Below are positions 16,510-25,987 of a DNA stretch of 64,000 nucleotides, piece after piece. The stretch comes from Ilyobacter polytropus DSM 2926 (lineage in GTDB: Bacteria; Fusobacteriota; Fusobacteriia; Fusobacteriales; Fusobacteriaceae). The DNA lies in NCBI RefSeq assembly GCF_000165505.1, contig NC_014632.1, positions 1,178,001 through 1,242,000 of the forward strand. The letters run 5' to 3'. Positions within the stretch are counted from its first letter, which is position 1. Every line of letters begins with the position of its first letter. The position numbers and the translations under genes are program-made. The notes beneath the pieces were generated by a model, which saw nothing but the letters and a program-made list of their open reading frames with translations, was not told the origin of the DNA and did no database searches.

Positions 16510-17085
16510 ATGAAGATCGGAGTTCTAGCATTACAGGGAGCTTTTAAAGAGCATATAGAAATATTAAATAAACTTGGTGTAAAAGGAGTAGAAGTCCGAA
16601 AAAAAGAGGACCTTAAAAGTATACAAGGTATCATTCTTCCAGGTGGAGAAAGCACTGCAATGGGAAAACTTCTAGTTGACCTGGATATTATGAGCACCTT
16701 AAAAGATATGATAAAAAATGGCTTTCCTGTCTATGGTACCTGTGCAGGTATGATTCTTCTTGCAAAATCTCTGTCTAATGATAAGAAGGTTCACTTGGGG
16801 GTTATGGATATTGTTGTAAAAAGAAATGCCTATGGAAGACAGTTGGGAAGCTTCGCATGTAAGGCACCGGTGGTAGGTGTCGGAAAGGACGTTGAGATGG
16901 TCTTTATACGTGCCCCGTATATAAAGACTTGCGGTGAGGGTATAGAGGTTTTGGCAGAGATAGATAAAAATATAGTCGCTGCAAGACAAGAAAATATCCT
17001 AGTAAGTTCATTCCATCCCGAGCTTACTTCTGATTATAGAATGCATCAGTTTTTTATCGATCATCTAGTAAAAAAATATAGCTAG
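16510..17085 (+). CDS. pdxT: Pyridoxal 5'-phosphate synthase, glutaminase subunit
   Basis: This 191-aa class I glutamine amidotransferase releases ammonia from glutamine for PdxS. Motifs: LPGGESTAMGK (about 47-57), GTCAGM with the nucleophile Cys near 79, and SFHPELTSD with the catalytic His-Glu near 168-170. The gene overlaps its own terminator: the last codons and the TAG lie in the hairpin at 17080-17098. Confidence 0.97.
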   Translation: MKIGVLALQGAFKEHIEILNKLGVKGVEVRKKEDLKSIQGIILPGGESTAMGKLLVDLDIMSTLKDMIKNGFPVYGTCAGMILLAKSLSNDKKVHLGVMDIVVKRNAYGRQLGSFACKAPVVGVGKDVEMVFIRAPYIKTCGEGIEVLAEIDKNIVAARQENILVSSFHPELTSDYRMHQFFIDHLVKKYS

Positions 17086-17103
17086 CCTAAAGGCTAGCTT
17101 TTT
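17080..17103 (+). terminator. Terminator of pdxST, containing the pdxT stop codon
   Basis: AGCTAGCC / GGCTAGCT with a TAAA loop and TTTTT. The pdxT TAG is inside the 5' arm. Confidence 0.88.
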
Positions 17104-17112
17104 GATTTATTT

Positions 17113-17763
17113 TTAGAGACCTAAAAAATCAGACGGATTTAGAGGCTGTTCCTCATATCTTACCTCATAATGGAGATGCGGCCCAGTACTTCTCCCTGTA
17201 TTTCCTGTTTTTGCTATGATACTTCCTTTGTCTACAAAATCATTTTCTTTTACATTATAACTGCTAAGATGCCCAAATCTTGTGGAATAACCATCTCCGT
17301 GATCTATTATAACTGTTTTTCCATATCCCCTGATCCATCTAGCAGTCCTAACTATACCACTAGCTGGTGCATAAACTCTTGTTCCTATAGAGGCCGCAAG
17401 ATCTATTCCGTTATGTTTAGAGGTTTTAGTTCCTATAATTGGGTCTACTCTACCACCCCAGTTACTGGTCACTGCGATTTTTCTCAAAGGCCACATAAAA
17501 TTAATATCCTGAGGCTTCCTATAGTAAGAATTGAAAATCTCTCTCTTTTCTAAGATTACCTCTCGTACTTTATGGTTTGTGTCCCTTACTTCCATAGAAA
17601 AGTCTCGTACCCCTGCAGAATTGATTCTGACAGACTTATTATCCTTTTGATCGATTACATTAATCTCTCCTTTGGTGTTTTCCTCTAAAGAAAGCGGATC
17701 TATTTCTCCATAACCTTTTATGGTCATAAAAAATATCACCCCTAAAATTATGATCATTCTCAA
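17113..17763 (-). CDS. Exported M23-family peptidoglycan endopeptidase
   Basis: This 216-aa protein begins with a short hydrophobic export segment (MRMIIILGVIFFMTIKGYG). It ends in an M23/LytM zinc peptidase domain (about 95-215) with the metal ligands visible: HNGIDLA (HxxxD) and HLHYEV (HxH). The RVDPIIG...KHNGIDLAA and PASGIVRTA blocks are standard, so the site looks active. It probably trims or remodels peptidoglycan in the periplasm. The start is TTG at 17763 with AGGTGG 6 bases upstream; an ATG two codons later is possible. It is convergent with pdxST. Confidence 0.88.
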   Translation of the reverse strand: MRMIIILGVIFFMTIKGYGEIDPLSLEENTKGEINVIDQKDNKSVRINSAGVRDFSMEVRDTNHKVREVILEKREIFNSYYRKPQDINFMWPLRKIAVTSNWGGRVDPIIGTKTSKHNGIDLAASIGTRVYAPASGIVRTARWIRGYGKTVIIDHGDGYSTRFGHLSSYNVKENDFVDKGSIIAKTGNTGRSTGPHLHYEVRYEEQPLNPSDFLGL

Positions 17764-17871
17764 TCAATACCACCTCTAATCCAAAATTTATCTGCTGTCA
17801 ATAAAAGAAATACCATATTTTCTAAATATTCCTTCTATAATTTTTATTTGCTCTACCGCCTTTCTAGTATG

Positions 17872-17896
17872 AAAAAACACCCTGAATAATCAGGGC
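17872..17896 (-). terminator. Terminator of the ZIP transporter gene
   Basis: On the minus strand, GCCCTGA / TCAGGGT with a 4-base loop is followed by GTTTTTT, a few bases after the ZIP stop codon. Confidence 0.85.
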
Positions 17897-17901
17897 ATAT
17901 T

Positions 17902-18714
17902 TTATCCTAGAGCTACATCAAGACTCATCATCACAGCAAAACCTAACATGGCTCCTGCTGTGGAAAGGTCTGTTTTCTTATCTATCTGAGATTCAGGTAT
18001 AAGCTCCTCTACCACAACAAATATCATGGCTCCTGCCGCAAAAGAAAGTGCATAGGGTAGAAGACTCCTCATAGTAAGTACAGCGTATGCACCTATAACC
18101 CCAGCTATTGGCTCTACTACACCTGACAACTGGCCATACCAGAAACTTTTAAGTCGTGATACTCCTTCCCGTCTAAGTGGCACAGAAACTGCCGCCCCTT
18201 CAGGAAAATTCTGAATTCCTATACCTATTGCAAGAGCCACTGCCCCAGCGATATTTGCAGAAGGAATACCACTTGCCACTGCCCCAAAGGCAACTCCCAC
18301 TGCGAGCCCCTCTGGAATGTTATGAAGAGTTACTGCTAAAACCAGTAGTACACTCCTTTGCCAGTGTGTTTTTATCCCTTCTGCCTCTGAAGTCTTAAGG
18401 CCCTGATGAAGGTGTGGTAATATTTTATCTATAATCCATAAGAATAAACCTCCAGAAAGGAAGCCTATTACCGCAGGTACCCATCCTCTGTTTCCCATCT
18501 CCTCCGCCATCTCTATAGCAGGAGCAAGAAGAGACCAGAAACTGGCTGCAATCATTACTCCAGCTGCAAATCCCAACATTCCATCTAACATTTCTCTTTT
18601 TATCTCTTTGAAGAAAAATACCATGGCTGCTCCTAATGCAGTAACAAACCAGGTAAATCCAGTGGCTATTAGTGCCTGCTGAACAGGTGTATAATTTCCT
18701 ATCCATTCTATCAT
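17902..18714 (-). CDS. ZIP-family divalent metal transporter
   Basis: This 270-aa inner-membrane protein has eight predicted hydrophobic segments and the ZIP metal-binding helices: [14 protein letters not shown] in TM4 and [12 protein letters not shown] in TM5 (H/N-x-x-E-G). It resembles bacterial ZupT/GufA-type importers for zinc, iron or manganese. The substrate cannot be told. AGGAGG precedes the ATG by about 8 bases. It is a monocistronic unit ending in a terminator. Confidence 0.9.
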   Translation of the reverse strand: MIEWIGNYTPVQQALIATGFTWFVTALGAAMVFFFKEIKREMLDGMLGFAAGVMIAASFWSLLAPAIEMAEEMGNRGWVPAVIGFLSGGLFLWIIDKILPHLHQGLKTSEAEGIKTHWQRSVLLVLAVTLHNIPEGLAVGVAFGAVASGIPSANIAGAVALAIGIGIQNFPEGAAVSVPLRREGVSRLKSFWYGQLSGVVEPIAGVIGAYAVLTMRSLLPYALSFAAGAMIFVVVEELIPESQIDKKTDLSTAGAMLGFAVMMSLDVALG

Positions 18715-18814
18715 ATAAATTCCTCCTAAATTTTATTTCATCTAAAAGAGATTCTCCATTTTTAAAATTTTCCTGTTTTCACCCTAATTTTTTTATAAGG
18801 ATTTAAAAAAAATA

Positions 18815-18845
18815 TTAAAAAAAGTGGTAGAAAAACTACCACTTT
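18815..18845 (-). terminator. Terminator at the end of the lpxC-to-rdgB operon
   Basis: AAAAGTGGTAG / CTACCACTTTT with an A5 loop, followed on the minus strand by TTTTTTT. It starts within the rdgB stop codon. Confidence 0.88.
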
Positions 18846-19426
18846 TACATTATTTTTTTAAAATTTTCTTTGAATTTTTCCAAAGCCTTAGCCCTGTGAC
18901 TTATTTTATTTTTTATCTCTGGAATCTCAGCTAAAGTGCTCTCATATTCCTTTACATAGAAATAAGGGTCATATCCGAATCCGTCTTTTCCTCTAGGCTC
19001 ATCTATAATCTCTCCTTCTATTTCACCACGAAAGGAATAAGTTTCCCCTGTGGGTTTAGCAAAGGTAATAACAGAAACAAACTTTGCCTTTCTATTTTCT
19101 ATTCCATAAAGTTCTCTGACAAGCTTCTTGTTGTTTGTCTCATCAGTTGCATTTTCCCCTGAGTATCTAGCAGAGTATACTCCAGGGGCTCCCTTAAGGG
19201 CATCTACGCAAAGACCTGAATCATCAGCAATAGAAGGCATATTTAAATATTCTGCTATTTCTAGAGCTTTCTTAACAGAATTTACTTCAAAAGTGTCCCC
19301 ATCCTCTATAACCTCAGGAATTTCAATCCCGTCCCTTATAGACAGTATCTCAACGTCAAAATCTTCAAGTATTTTTTCAATCTCTTTTATTTTTTTCTCA
19401 TTGCCTGTAGCCAAGAAAATCTTCAT
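18845..19426 (-). CDS. rdgB: XTP/dITP diphosphatase (non-canonical purine NTP pyrophosphatase)
   Basis: This 193-aa Ham1/RdgB family enzyme hydrolyses XTP, dITP and ITP to keep deaminated purines out of nucleic acid. Motifs: LATGNEKKIKEIEKIL at the start, ADDSGLCVDAL, GVYSARYSG, GKDGFGYDPYFYV and the C-terminal SHRAKALEKF. Its ATG overlaps the rph stop as TAATG. The rph-rdgB pairing is common in many bacteria. Confidence 0.96.
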   Translation of the reverse strand: MKIFLATGNEKKIKEIEKILEDFDVEILSIRDGIEIPEVIEDGDTFEVNSVKKALEIAEYLNMPSIADDSGLCVDALKGAPGVYSARYSGENATDETNNKKLVRELYGIENRKAKFVSVITFAKPTGETYSFRGEIEGEIIDEPRGKDGFGYDPYFYVKEYESTLAEIPEIKNKISHRAKALEKFKENFKKIM

Positions 19427-20163
19427 TATACCTCAGTCTCTTCCACTATTTTATTCTGAAGTTCCACTAGTTCCATTATACCCTTTTCAGCAAGGTCTAA
19501 CATCTCATTAAGCTCTCTTCTAGTATAGGTAGCTTCTTCACCTGTTCCCTGCACCTCTACAAATTCACCTTTAGAATTCATTATCACATTCATATCCACT
19601 TCTGCAGTTGAATCTTCAGTATATTTAAGGTCAAGCATAGGCTGCCCACCGACAATCCCTGCACTTATTGCGGCAACATTTGCAATAAGTGGATTTTCTT
19701 TTAATTTATCTTTTTTAAGGAGTTTCTTCACAGCTAATGCAAGTGCCATGTAGCCACCTGTTATAGAAGCTGTTCTTGTACCACCGTCTGCCTGGATGAC
19801 ATCACAGTCTACAGTTATAGTTTTTTCCCCTATTTTTTCAAGGTCTATACAGGCTCTTAATGATCTTCCTATAAGTCTTTGTATCTCCATAGTTCTTCCT
19901 GAAAGCTTTCCCTTTACAGCTTCTCTCATATTTCTGTCTTCAGTGGCTCTAGGGAGCATAGAGTATTCTGCTGTAAGCCACCCTCTACCTTGATTTCTAA
20001 GGAAGGGAGGTACCCTGTCACTTATTGACGCAGTACATATTACCTTTGTATTTCCCATCTCTATAAGAACCGAACCTTCAGCATAAATCGTAAAATTAGG
20101 TTTAATTTTTATATCTCTGATTTGATCTAGTTTTCTGTTGTCATCTCTCAATTGTTCACTCAT
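19426..20163 (-). CDS. rph: Ribonuclease PH
   Basis: This 245-aa phosphorolytic 3'-5' exoribonuclease matures tRNA 3' ends. Family blocks: [11 protein letters not shown], the [16 protein letters not shown] region near residue 60, the phosphate-site [34 protein letters not shown] at about 117-134, and [11 protein letters not shown]. Length is standard. It is coupled to rdgB and follows the msbA-like gene by 9 bases. Confidence 0.97.
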   Translation of the reverse strand: MSEQLRDDNRKLDQIRDIKIKPNFTIYAEGSVLIEMGNTKVICTASISDRVPPFLRNQGRGWLTAEYSMLPRATEDRNMREAVKGKLSGRTMEIQRLIGRSLRACIDLEKIGEKTITVDCDVIQADGGTRTASITGGYMALALAVKKLLKKDKLKENPLIANVAAISAGIVGGQPMLDLKYTEDSTAEVDMNVIMNSKGEFVEVQGTGEEATYTRRELNEMLDLAEKGIMELVELQNKIVEETEV

Positions 20164-20172
20164 TATATCCTC

Positions 20173-21927
20173 CTAAGCTGTTTCTCCAAATTGTGTTTCG
20201 TAAAGTTTTTTGTATATTCCGCCCTGCTCTAATAGTTCATTGTGACATCCTATTTCTTTTATTTCTCCTTTTTCCATTACAACTATTTTATCTGCATTTA
20301 TAATGGTAGAAAGTCTATGGGCAATTACAAAGGTGGTTCTTCCCTCCATCAGTTTATCGAGAGCATCCTGTACCAATCTTTCTGACTCTGTATCAAGGGC
20401 AGATGTCGCCTCATCTAATATCATTATCTCAGGATCCTGTATAAGAGCTCTAGCTATTGCTATTCTCTGCTTCTGTCCTCCAGATATCATAGCTCCTCTT
20501 TCTCCTACCTCAGTATCAAAGCCTTTTTCAAACTCCATTATAAAATCATAGGCATTGGCCATTTTTGCAGCTTCTACTATCTCCTCCATGGTTGATTTTT
20601 CTCTACCATAGGCTATATTTGATGCAATAGTCCCGCTAAAAAGAAAAGTTTCTTGGGGAACTATTCCTATATTTTTCCTGTATTCTTTCAGAGAATAATT
20701 TTTTATGTCAATCCCATTTACTTTTATCGTTCCTTCTGAAGTCTCATAAAATCTAGGAATCAAATTTACAAGAGTAGTCTTTCCACTTCCACTTTTCCCG
20801 ACCAAGGCTACAACCTCTCCTGGTTTTACAAATAGATTAAAGTCTTTAACTGCAGCTTCACTTTTATCATCATAATAAAATTTTACATGTTCAAATTTTA
20901 CTTCTGATATGTTTCCACTCATCTCTTCTTTTATCCCGTGATGATCTATTTCTGTATCTGCATCTAGTATCTCGAGAACCCTATCTGCAGAAGGAAGCAT
21001 TTCCTGAAGCTCATTATTTCTTTTAATCATATTTTTGATAGGACTCTGCAAGAGTCCCAAAGCTGTTACAAATGAGATCAGATCCCCGGGACTCATGGTG
21101 TTTTTTACAACTACAAGATAGCATCCGTAACCTGCGACAAGTGATACCATTAGAGTTGTTATAACCTCATTTATAGGAGAGACTTTAGCTCTTATTTTTT
21201 TAGATCTCATAGAGGCATCAAACTCTTTCATATTAAGGGTGTTATAATTTTTTATTGCCTTTTCCTCTGCGCTAAAAGCTTTTACTATATTTATTCCAGA
21301 AAGACCTTCCTGAGTATATGCAATAAGTTCCCCTGCTATATCCTGTCTTTTTCTACCGGCTTTCCTGATTTTTTTAGTATATTTTTTAATGAGATTCATT
21401 ACTGCCGGAAGAGCAGTAAGAGATATTATACTCAACAACCAATTAACTTGAAATAATCTAACTAAAAGTACTATTGCAGTTGTTACCTCTTTTAGAACAT
21501 CAAAAATAAGAAATCCTATCTTTCCCAAACTAGAGGCATCTCCAGAAAGTCTGGCCATTATATCTCCTAATTTATTCTTTTTATAGTAGGAAATTGGGAG
21601 GTTTTGAAGGTGTTTAAACACATCTATTTTTATTTCTCGCTTTATTGTCTCAGTTACAAAGGCTGACTTCACATCTGTAAAATAAGAAGCAACACCCTTT
21701 AAAATTGTTGATACTATGAGTCCAGATATTACTATCACAAGCATTTTTACATTTTTACTGATAAGCACATCATCTACCAGGTACTTTATTAACCATGCCG
21801 GCAATGCACTTAGTCCAGAAGCCAGAAAAGACAAAAGAACAGTTGTAATAAGAAGTGTTTTATGTCTTATACTGTACTTCAAGAAAGTATTTAATGATCT
21901 ATTTTTTAACAGCCTACCTTTAATCAT
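20173..21927 (-). CDS. msbA: ABC exporter, MsbA-like lipid A/lipid flippase
   Basis: This protein of about 584 aa is a half-transporter with six transmembrane segments in its first 320 residues and a C-terminal ATPase. The ATPase shows Walker A VALVGKSGSGKTTL, signature MISGGQKQRIAIARA, Walker B MILDEATSALD and the switch histidine in VIAHRLST. It is the last membrane gene in the lipid A operon, directly after lpxB, so flipping of lipid A core is the likely role, although general multidrug export is possible. ATG at 21927 or GTG at 21936 could be used; GGGAG is upstream. It overlaps the lpxB end by 8-17 bases. Confidence 0.88.
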   Translation of the reverse strand: MIKGRLLKNRSLNTFLKYSIRHKTLLITTVLLSFLASGLSALPAWLIKYLVDDVLISKNVKMLVIVISGLIVSTILKGVASYFTDVKSAFVTETIKREIKIDVFKHLQNLPISYYKKNKLGDIMARLSGDASSLGKIGFLIFDVLKEVTTAIVLLVRLFQVNWLLSIISLTALPAVMNLIKKYTKKIRKAGRKRQDIAGELIAYTQEGLSGINIVKAFSAEEKAIKNYNTLNMKEFDASMRSKKIRAKVSPINEVITTLMVSLVAGYGCYLVVVKNTMSPGDLISFVTALGLLQSPIKNMIKRNNELQEMLPSADRVLEILDADTEIDHHGIKEEMSGNISEVKFEHVKFYYDDKSEAAVKDFNLFVKPGEVVALVGKSGSGKTTLVNLIPRFYETSEGTIKVNGIDIKNYSLKEYRKNIGIVPQETFLFSGTIASNIAYGREKSTMEEIVEAAKMANAYDFIMEFEKGFDTEVGERGAMISGGQKQRIAIARALIQDPEIMILDEATSALDTESERLVQDALDKLMEGRTTFVIAHRLSTIINADKIVVMEKGEIKEIGCHNELLEQGGIYKKLYETQFGETA

Positions 21928-23005
21928 CTCTTGCACTACTCCCTTTTAAAACGTATTGAGCATAACTCTTGATAATCTCATCACCAGAGAGTTTTTTTCT
22001 TATTTTTTTTATCTTGGTATCCATTTTATCTATATTTTTTAGTATTTCATCTATTTCACTGGAAATTTTCACTGAATTACACTCTCTTTGAAGGAGCTCA
22101 GGATACACTTCCTCATTTAAAGTTAGATTTGGAAGAGACACAAAGCCTAATTTCAGTATATGTCTTGCAATAAACTCATTTATTATATTGGTTTTATAAA
22201 GAACTATTCCCGGAATTCCCATGAGGGCAAGTTCTAGTATCACCGTTCCCGAAGCTGCTAAGGCAATCTTACTTCTTTTGATGGCATCTACCAACGTTAT
22301 TTCACTTTGTACTTTTAGGTTATCATATTTTTTCAGATCGGATTCTATCCATCCCAAGTGATCTTCAGAAGCAAGTTTCAGAAGAAATTTTTCATCTTTT
22401 CTTTTTTTTACAACTTCTAGCATAACCGGAACTAATTTTTTTACTTCCTGCTTTCTGCTTCCTGGAAGAAGAAGTATTTCATTTCCCCTGTTTTTTACCA
22501 CTTGATATTTTTCAATAAATGGATTTCCAAAATAAACTGCTTTTACTCCGTGTTTTTTGTAAAATTCAACTTCCCATGGGAAAATTACCATTATATGGTC
22601 TGCAAGTTTTAATGATTTGATTCTTTTTTCTCCCCAAACCCATAATTTAGGCGGAATATAATAATAAATCTCTATATTAGTTCTTCTTTCCTTTAGAAGT
22701 TCTAAAAACTTAAGATTGAAGCCTCCATAGTCTACAAGAATTACTTTATCTATATTGTTAGCCTCGATAAAATCTAAATACTCATAAGCTTTTTTCTTTA
22801 AAAATCTATACTTCATGACTGCCTGAGTAAATCCCATTACTGCCAGCTCTTTTATATCCTGAATTATATTCACTCCAGCACTTTCAGAGTGTTCTCCGGC
22901 AACACCATAAAAAACCGATTGATTATTTTCTTTGAGAATCTCTTTTACAAGATAGGATAGGTGAAGATCTCCTGACATTTCCCCTGTTGAAACAAAAAAT
23001 TTCAT
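21920..23005 (-). CDS. lpxB: Lipid-A-disaccharide synthase
   Basis: This 361-aa GT19 glycosyltransferase joins UDP-2,3-diacylglucosamine and 2,3-diacylglucosamine-1-phosphate. Family blocks: FVSTGEMSGDLHLSYL at the start, YYIPPKLWVWGEKRIKSL near 125, LLLPGSRKQEVKKLVP near 175, and ASGTVILELALMGIPGIVLYK near 270. It is a membrane-associated cytoplasmic enzyme. Direct proof that the organism makes lipid A. Confidence 0.96.
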   Translation of the reverse strand: MKFFVSTGEMSGDLHLSYLVKEILKENNQSVFYGVAGEHSESAGVNIIQDIKELAVMGFTQAVMKYRFLKKKAYEYLDFIEANNIDKVILVDYGGFNLKFLELLKERRTNIEIYYYIPPKLWVWGEKRIKSLKLADHIMVIFPWEVEFYKKHGVKAVYFGNPFIEKYQVVKNRGNEILLLPGSRKQEVKKLVPVMLEVVKKRKDEKFLLKLASEDHLGWIESDLKKYDNLKVQSEITLVDAIKRSKIALAASGTVILELALMGIPGIVLYKTNIINEFIARHILKLGFVSLPNLTLNEEVYPELLQRECNSVKISSEIDEILKNIDKMDTKIKKIRKKLSGDEIIKSYAQYVLKGSSARDD

Positions 23006-23020
23006 CTTTACCCTCCTTCT

Positions 23021-23824
23021 CTAAAGCTTTATGCCCATTATAAAAAGTTTATTTTCATCGGCAAGTTTTATAGCTTCTTCTTGATCTAAAAAGAGCATCT
23101 TTCCAGCTTCTCCAACTATACCTTTCGCTTTTATCTCTATGGCTCTTTTTATTGTGTCTAATCCCACTGCTGGGATATCCACTCTCATGTCTTGCTGAGG
23201 TCTTGCCATTTTTATTATTATACAGTTATCTCCGGCGTAGTTTCCTGCCCTCAAAATGGTTTGATCTGTACCCTCTATTCCCTCTAAAGCTACAACTGAA
23301 GAGTCCTTACATACAACTGTCTGACCTGCGTCAAGCTCACTTAGAGCCTTGGCGGCCTCTGTACCCATTTTTATAGTTAGACTGTCATTTTTTTCAGGAC
23401 TTGAGTTTGTATAGACTTTATTTTCAAACATGAAATTTCCAAGTAGATGATTTTGTGGTAAAACTTTTATCCCACAGAGTTTTAACAGGGATATAATACC
23501 AAAAAGAAGAGTTTCATCTTTGTTGTCAGGAAGTTTTTTCAAAAGCTTTTTACCATGGTCGTCAAACTCTATTTCATTGAAAAGAATACTTTTTTCAACT
23601 TTCCCAAGCATCACAAGCTTTACTATATTATTGCCAAGTAAATGTTTTATAATCTCCCCTATACGCCCTACATTCATCATTCTGAAATTTTCATGTTGTT
23701 TTATTTCCTCTTCAATTGTATCAAAGAGGCCGATGGGAAACACCTCGTATCCCTTTGCTCCGGCCTCTTTTAAGAAATAAAGGGGCAATTTTCCATTGCC
23801 CACTATTATCCCGATTTTTTCCAT
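23021..23824 (-). CDS. lpxI: UDP-2,3-diacylglucosamine diphosphatase, LpxI type
   Basis: This 267-aa member of the LpxI (DUF1009) family hydrolyses UDP-2,3-diacylglucosamine to lipid X; it replaces LpxH in bacteria that lack it. Features: IGIIVGNGKLPLYFLKEA at the N-terminus, the MLGKVEKSI block near residue 75, and the C-terminal DIPAVGLDTIKRA. It lies between lpxA and lpxB, which confirms the role by context. Its ATG overlaps the lpxA stop (TAATG). Confidence 0.95.
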   Translation of the reverse strand: MEKIGIIVGNGKLPLYFLKEAGAKGYEVFPIGLFDTIEEEIKQHENFRMMNVGRIGEIIKHLLGNNIVKLVMLGKVEKSILFNEIEFDDHGKKLLKKLPDNKDETLLFGIISLLKLCGIKVLPQNHLLGNFMFENKVYTNSSPEKNDSLTIKMGTEAAKALSELDAGQTVVCKDSSVVALEGIEGTDQTILRAGNYAGDNCIIIKMARPQQDMRVDIPAVGLDTIKRAIEIKAKGIVGEAGKMLFLDQEEAIKLADENKLFIMGIKL

Positions 23825-24597
23825 TATCTGGCGATCCCCCTGTCACTTTTTTCAATAAAATCTACAAGGTACATTACATTTTTATCCTCACCATAAGTTG
23901 CCTTTAACTCTTCTACTGCTTCTTTTAAAGGCATACCAGATCTAAATATCAATTTATAAGCTTTTTTTAGATTACTTATTTCTTCATTGCTAAAACCTCT
24001 TCTTCTCAGACCAACTGAATTTAGGCCTCTTACTTTGGCCTTGTTTCCTTCGGCAAGAACAAAAGGACATATATCCTGATTTATTGCACTGGCTCCGCCT
24101 GTCATAGAGTACGATCCTATACGACAGAACTGGTGTACAGGTGTCAGCCCTCCAACAAGAGCATTGCTGTCTACTGTCACATGTCCAGCAAGAGTTGCAT
24201 TATTTGAGAAAATACAGTTGTCTCCTACAATAACATCATGAGCTATATGAACATAGGCCATGATAAGGTTGTTGTCTCCTACCCTAGTTTCCCATCTGTC
24301 AGTGGTCCCTCTGTGGATAGTTACAAATTCTCTTATTTTATTGTTATTTCCTATGATGGTTTTTGTAGGTTCACCTTTATATTTGAGGTCTTGAGAATCC
24401 TTTCCTATTGAGGCAAAGGAGTGTATCTTATTTCCCTCTCCTATTTCCGTAATACCTTCTATCACCACATGAGATTCGAGGAGAGTATTTTTCCCTATTT
24501 TAACATCTTTCCCTATTACACAATAAGGTCCGATTTTTACTCCGTCCTCAAGTACAGCCCCTTCTGCTATAATTGCTGTCTCGTGTATCTCAACCAA
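23824..24597 (-). CDS. lpxA: UDP-N-acetylglucosamine O-acyltransferase
   Basis: This 257-aa left-handed beta-helix enzyme performs the first acylation of lipid A synthesis. Hexapeptide repeats run through residues 1-190; the catalytic histidine is in YVHIAHDVIVGDNC near residue 115-128, and GGLTPVHQFCRIG is typical. The C-terminal helical domain is intact. The start codon is TTG, supported by AGGAGG 7 bases upstream and by the conserved N-terminus (VEIHETAIIAEGAVL). Confidence 0.96.
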   Translation of the reverse strand: MVEIHETAIIAEGAVLEDGVKIGPYCVIGKDVKIGKNTLLESHVVIEGITEIGEGNKIHSFASIGKDSQDLKYKGEPTKTIIGNNNKIREFVTIHRGTTDRWETRVGDNNLIMAYVHIAHDVIVGDNCIFSNNATLAGHVTVDSNALVGGLTPVHQFCRIGSYSMTGGASAINQDICPFVLAEGNKAKVRGLNSVGLRRRGFSNEEISNLKKAYKLIFRSGMPLKEAVEELKATYGEDKNVMYLVDFIEKSDRGIAR

Positions 24598-24608
24598 TTT
24601 ATTTCCTC

Positions 24609-25034
24609 CTATTTGTCCATGATAGTGAAGGTAAATGATGCCTCTGTGACAACTTTTCCATCAACCTTTGCCACTGCATGTGCTTTTACTATGTTTCTTC
24701 TCAGTTTATTTACGTTACACTCATACACGATCTGGTCTCCAGGTCTTACAGGAGCTTTAAATTTTACATTTTCAATAGCTGCGAAATAAGGCACCTGGCT
24801 TCCATTTGGCTCCATTACAAGTACACCTAGACACTGTGCCATTCCTTCTACAATAAGTACTCCCGGCATAATAGGATGCCCAGGAAAATGTCCGTTAAAA
24901 AAATCTTCATTTATAGTTACATTTTTAATTCCTACTATTTTAAGTTCCTCTTTATCTAGCTCTACTATTTTGTCCACAAGAAGAAAGGGATATCTATGTG
25001 GTATTCTCTCCATAATTTCCATAACATTTAACAT
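24609..25034 (-). CDS. fabZ: 3-hydroxyacyl-ACP dehydratase
   Basis: This 141-aa hot-dog fold enzyme dehydrates 3-hydroxyacyl-ACP, competing with LpxA/LpxD for the same substrate. Motifs: [13 protein letters not shown] with the active histidine, [20 protein letters not shown], and [10 protein letters not shown] with the catalytic glutamate. The ATG at 25034 has AAGGAG 8 bases upstream and is preferred to a GTG at 25043 that abuts the ribosome site. Confidence 0.96.
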   Translation of the reverse strand: MLNVMEIMERIPHRYPFLLVDKIVELDKEELKIVGIKNVTINEDFFNGHFPGHPIMPGVLIVEGMAQCLGVLVMEPNGSQVPYFAAIENVKFKAPVRPGDQIVYECNVNKLRRNIVKAHAVAKVDGKVVTEASFTFTIMDK

Positions 25035-25067
25035 TCTTTTCACTCCTTTTTTATCTTATATATATTT

Positions 25068-25904
25068 TTATAGGTTATTCGACAACATTTTTTTTGCAAA
25101 TTCTATATCAAGGGCATGTCCAGCTTTTACAGCTATTATGTGGCCTTTTATAGGTCTGTTTAAGACTTTTAGGTCCCCTATAATATCTAGCATCTTATGT
25201 CTTACAAATTCATCCTCAAATCTAAGTCCCCCAGGATTTAGCACACCGTCTTTTTTGACAACAATGGCATTTTCCAAGGTCCCTCCAAGGGCAAGATTGT
25301 TTTTCTTTAAATATTCGATCTCATAATCAAAACCAAATGTTCTAGCTGGAGCTACCTCTGTTTTATAAGTCTCTATATCTATCTCTTTTTCCAAAAGCTG
25401 GGATTTCAAGAAAGTATGTTCAAACTTTATAGAGTAAGTTATCTTGTATCCCTCATAGGGAAGGGCAATTATATGCTTGTCTCCCTGGCTTATGTATAGG
25501 GGTTCTTTTATGACTATTTCCTCTATATCAGACTCTAGCTCTTTTATTCCGTTTTTTTCCAATAATTCCACAAAGGGCTTTGCACTACCGTCTCCTATAG
25601 GAAGTTCATTTCCATCTAGCTCTACAAATAAATCTGTTATGCCATATACATAGAGAGCCGATAAAAAATGCTCTATGGTGTGTACACTTGCACCAAATTC
25701 ATTTTTGAGATTAGTTCCCCTTGTGAGGTCAAAAGTATTATTTATATCCAATGTTATCTCGTTTTCTCCATCTTTTAGATCCACTCTCTTAAAAATTATC
25801 CCTGTATTTTCTACAGCCGGGATAAGCTTGAGTTTTATATTTTCACCTTTATGAAGTCCTATACCATTATAAACTATCTCATTTTGGATTGTTTTTCTCT
25901 TCAA
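25068..25904 (-). CDS. lpxC: UDP-3-O-acyl-N-acetylglucosamine deacetylase
   Basis: This 278-aa zinc deacetylase is the committed step of lipid A synthesis. Motifs: [16 protein letters not shown] with zinc-ligand histidine (about 75-90), [25 protein letters not shown] with the second His and Asp ligands, and the C-terminal [14 protein letters not shown] with the catalytic His. The start is TTG with AGGAG 6 bases upstream. It begins the lipid A operon, which runs down to rdgB. lpxD and lpxK are not in this window. Confidence 0.95.
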   Translation of the reverse strand: MKRKTIQNEIVYNGIGLHKGENIKLKLIPAVENTGIIFKRVDLKDGENEITLDINNTFDLTRGTNLKNEFGASVHTIEHFLSALYVYGITDLFVELDGNELPIGDGSAKPFVELLEKNGIKELESDIEEIVIKEPLYISQGDKHIIALPYEGYKITYSIKFEHTFLKSQLLEKEIDIETYKTEVAPARTFGFDYEIEYLKKNNLALGGTLENAIVVKKDGVLNPGGLRFEDEFVRHKMLDIIGDLKVLNRPIKGHIIAVKAGHALDIEFAKKMLSNNL

Positions 25905-25987
25905 GTCAATCTCCTCTCATTGTAGCAGTCTCTTAAACTTTCTTAATTAGAATTAAATTATAAATTTAAAAATATTTTTAAAAGCAG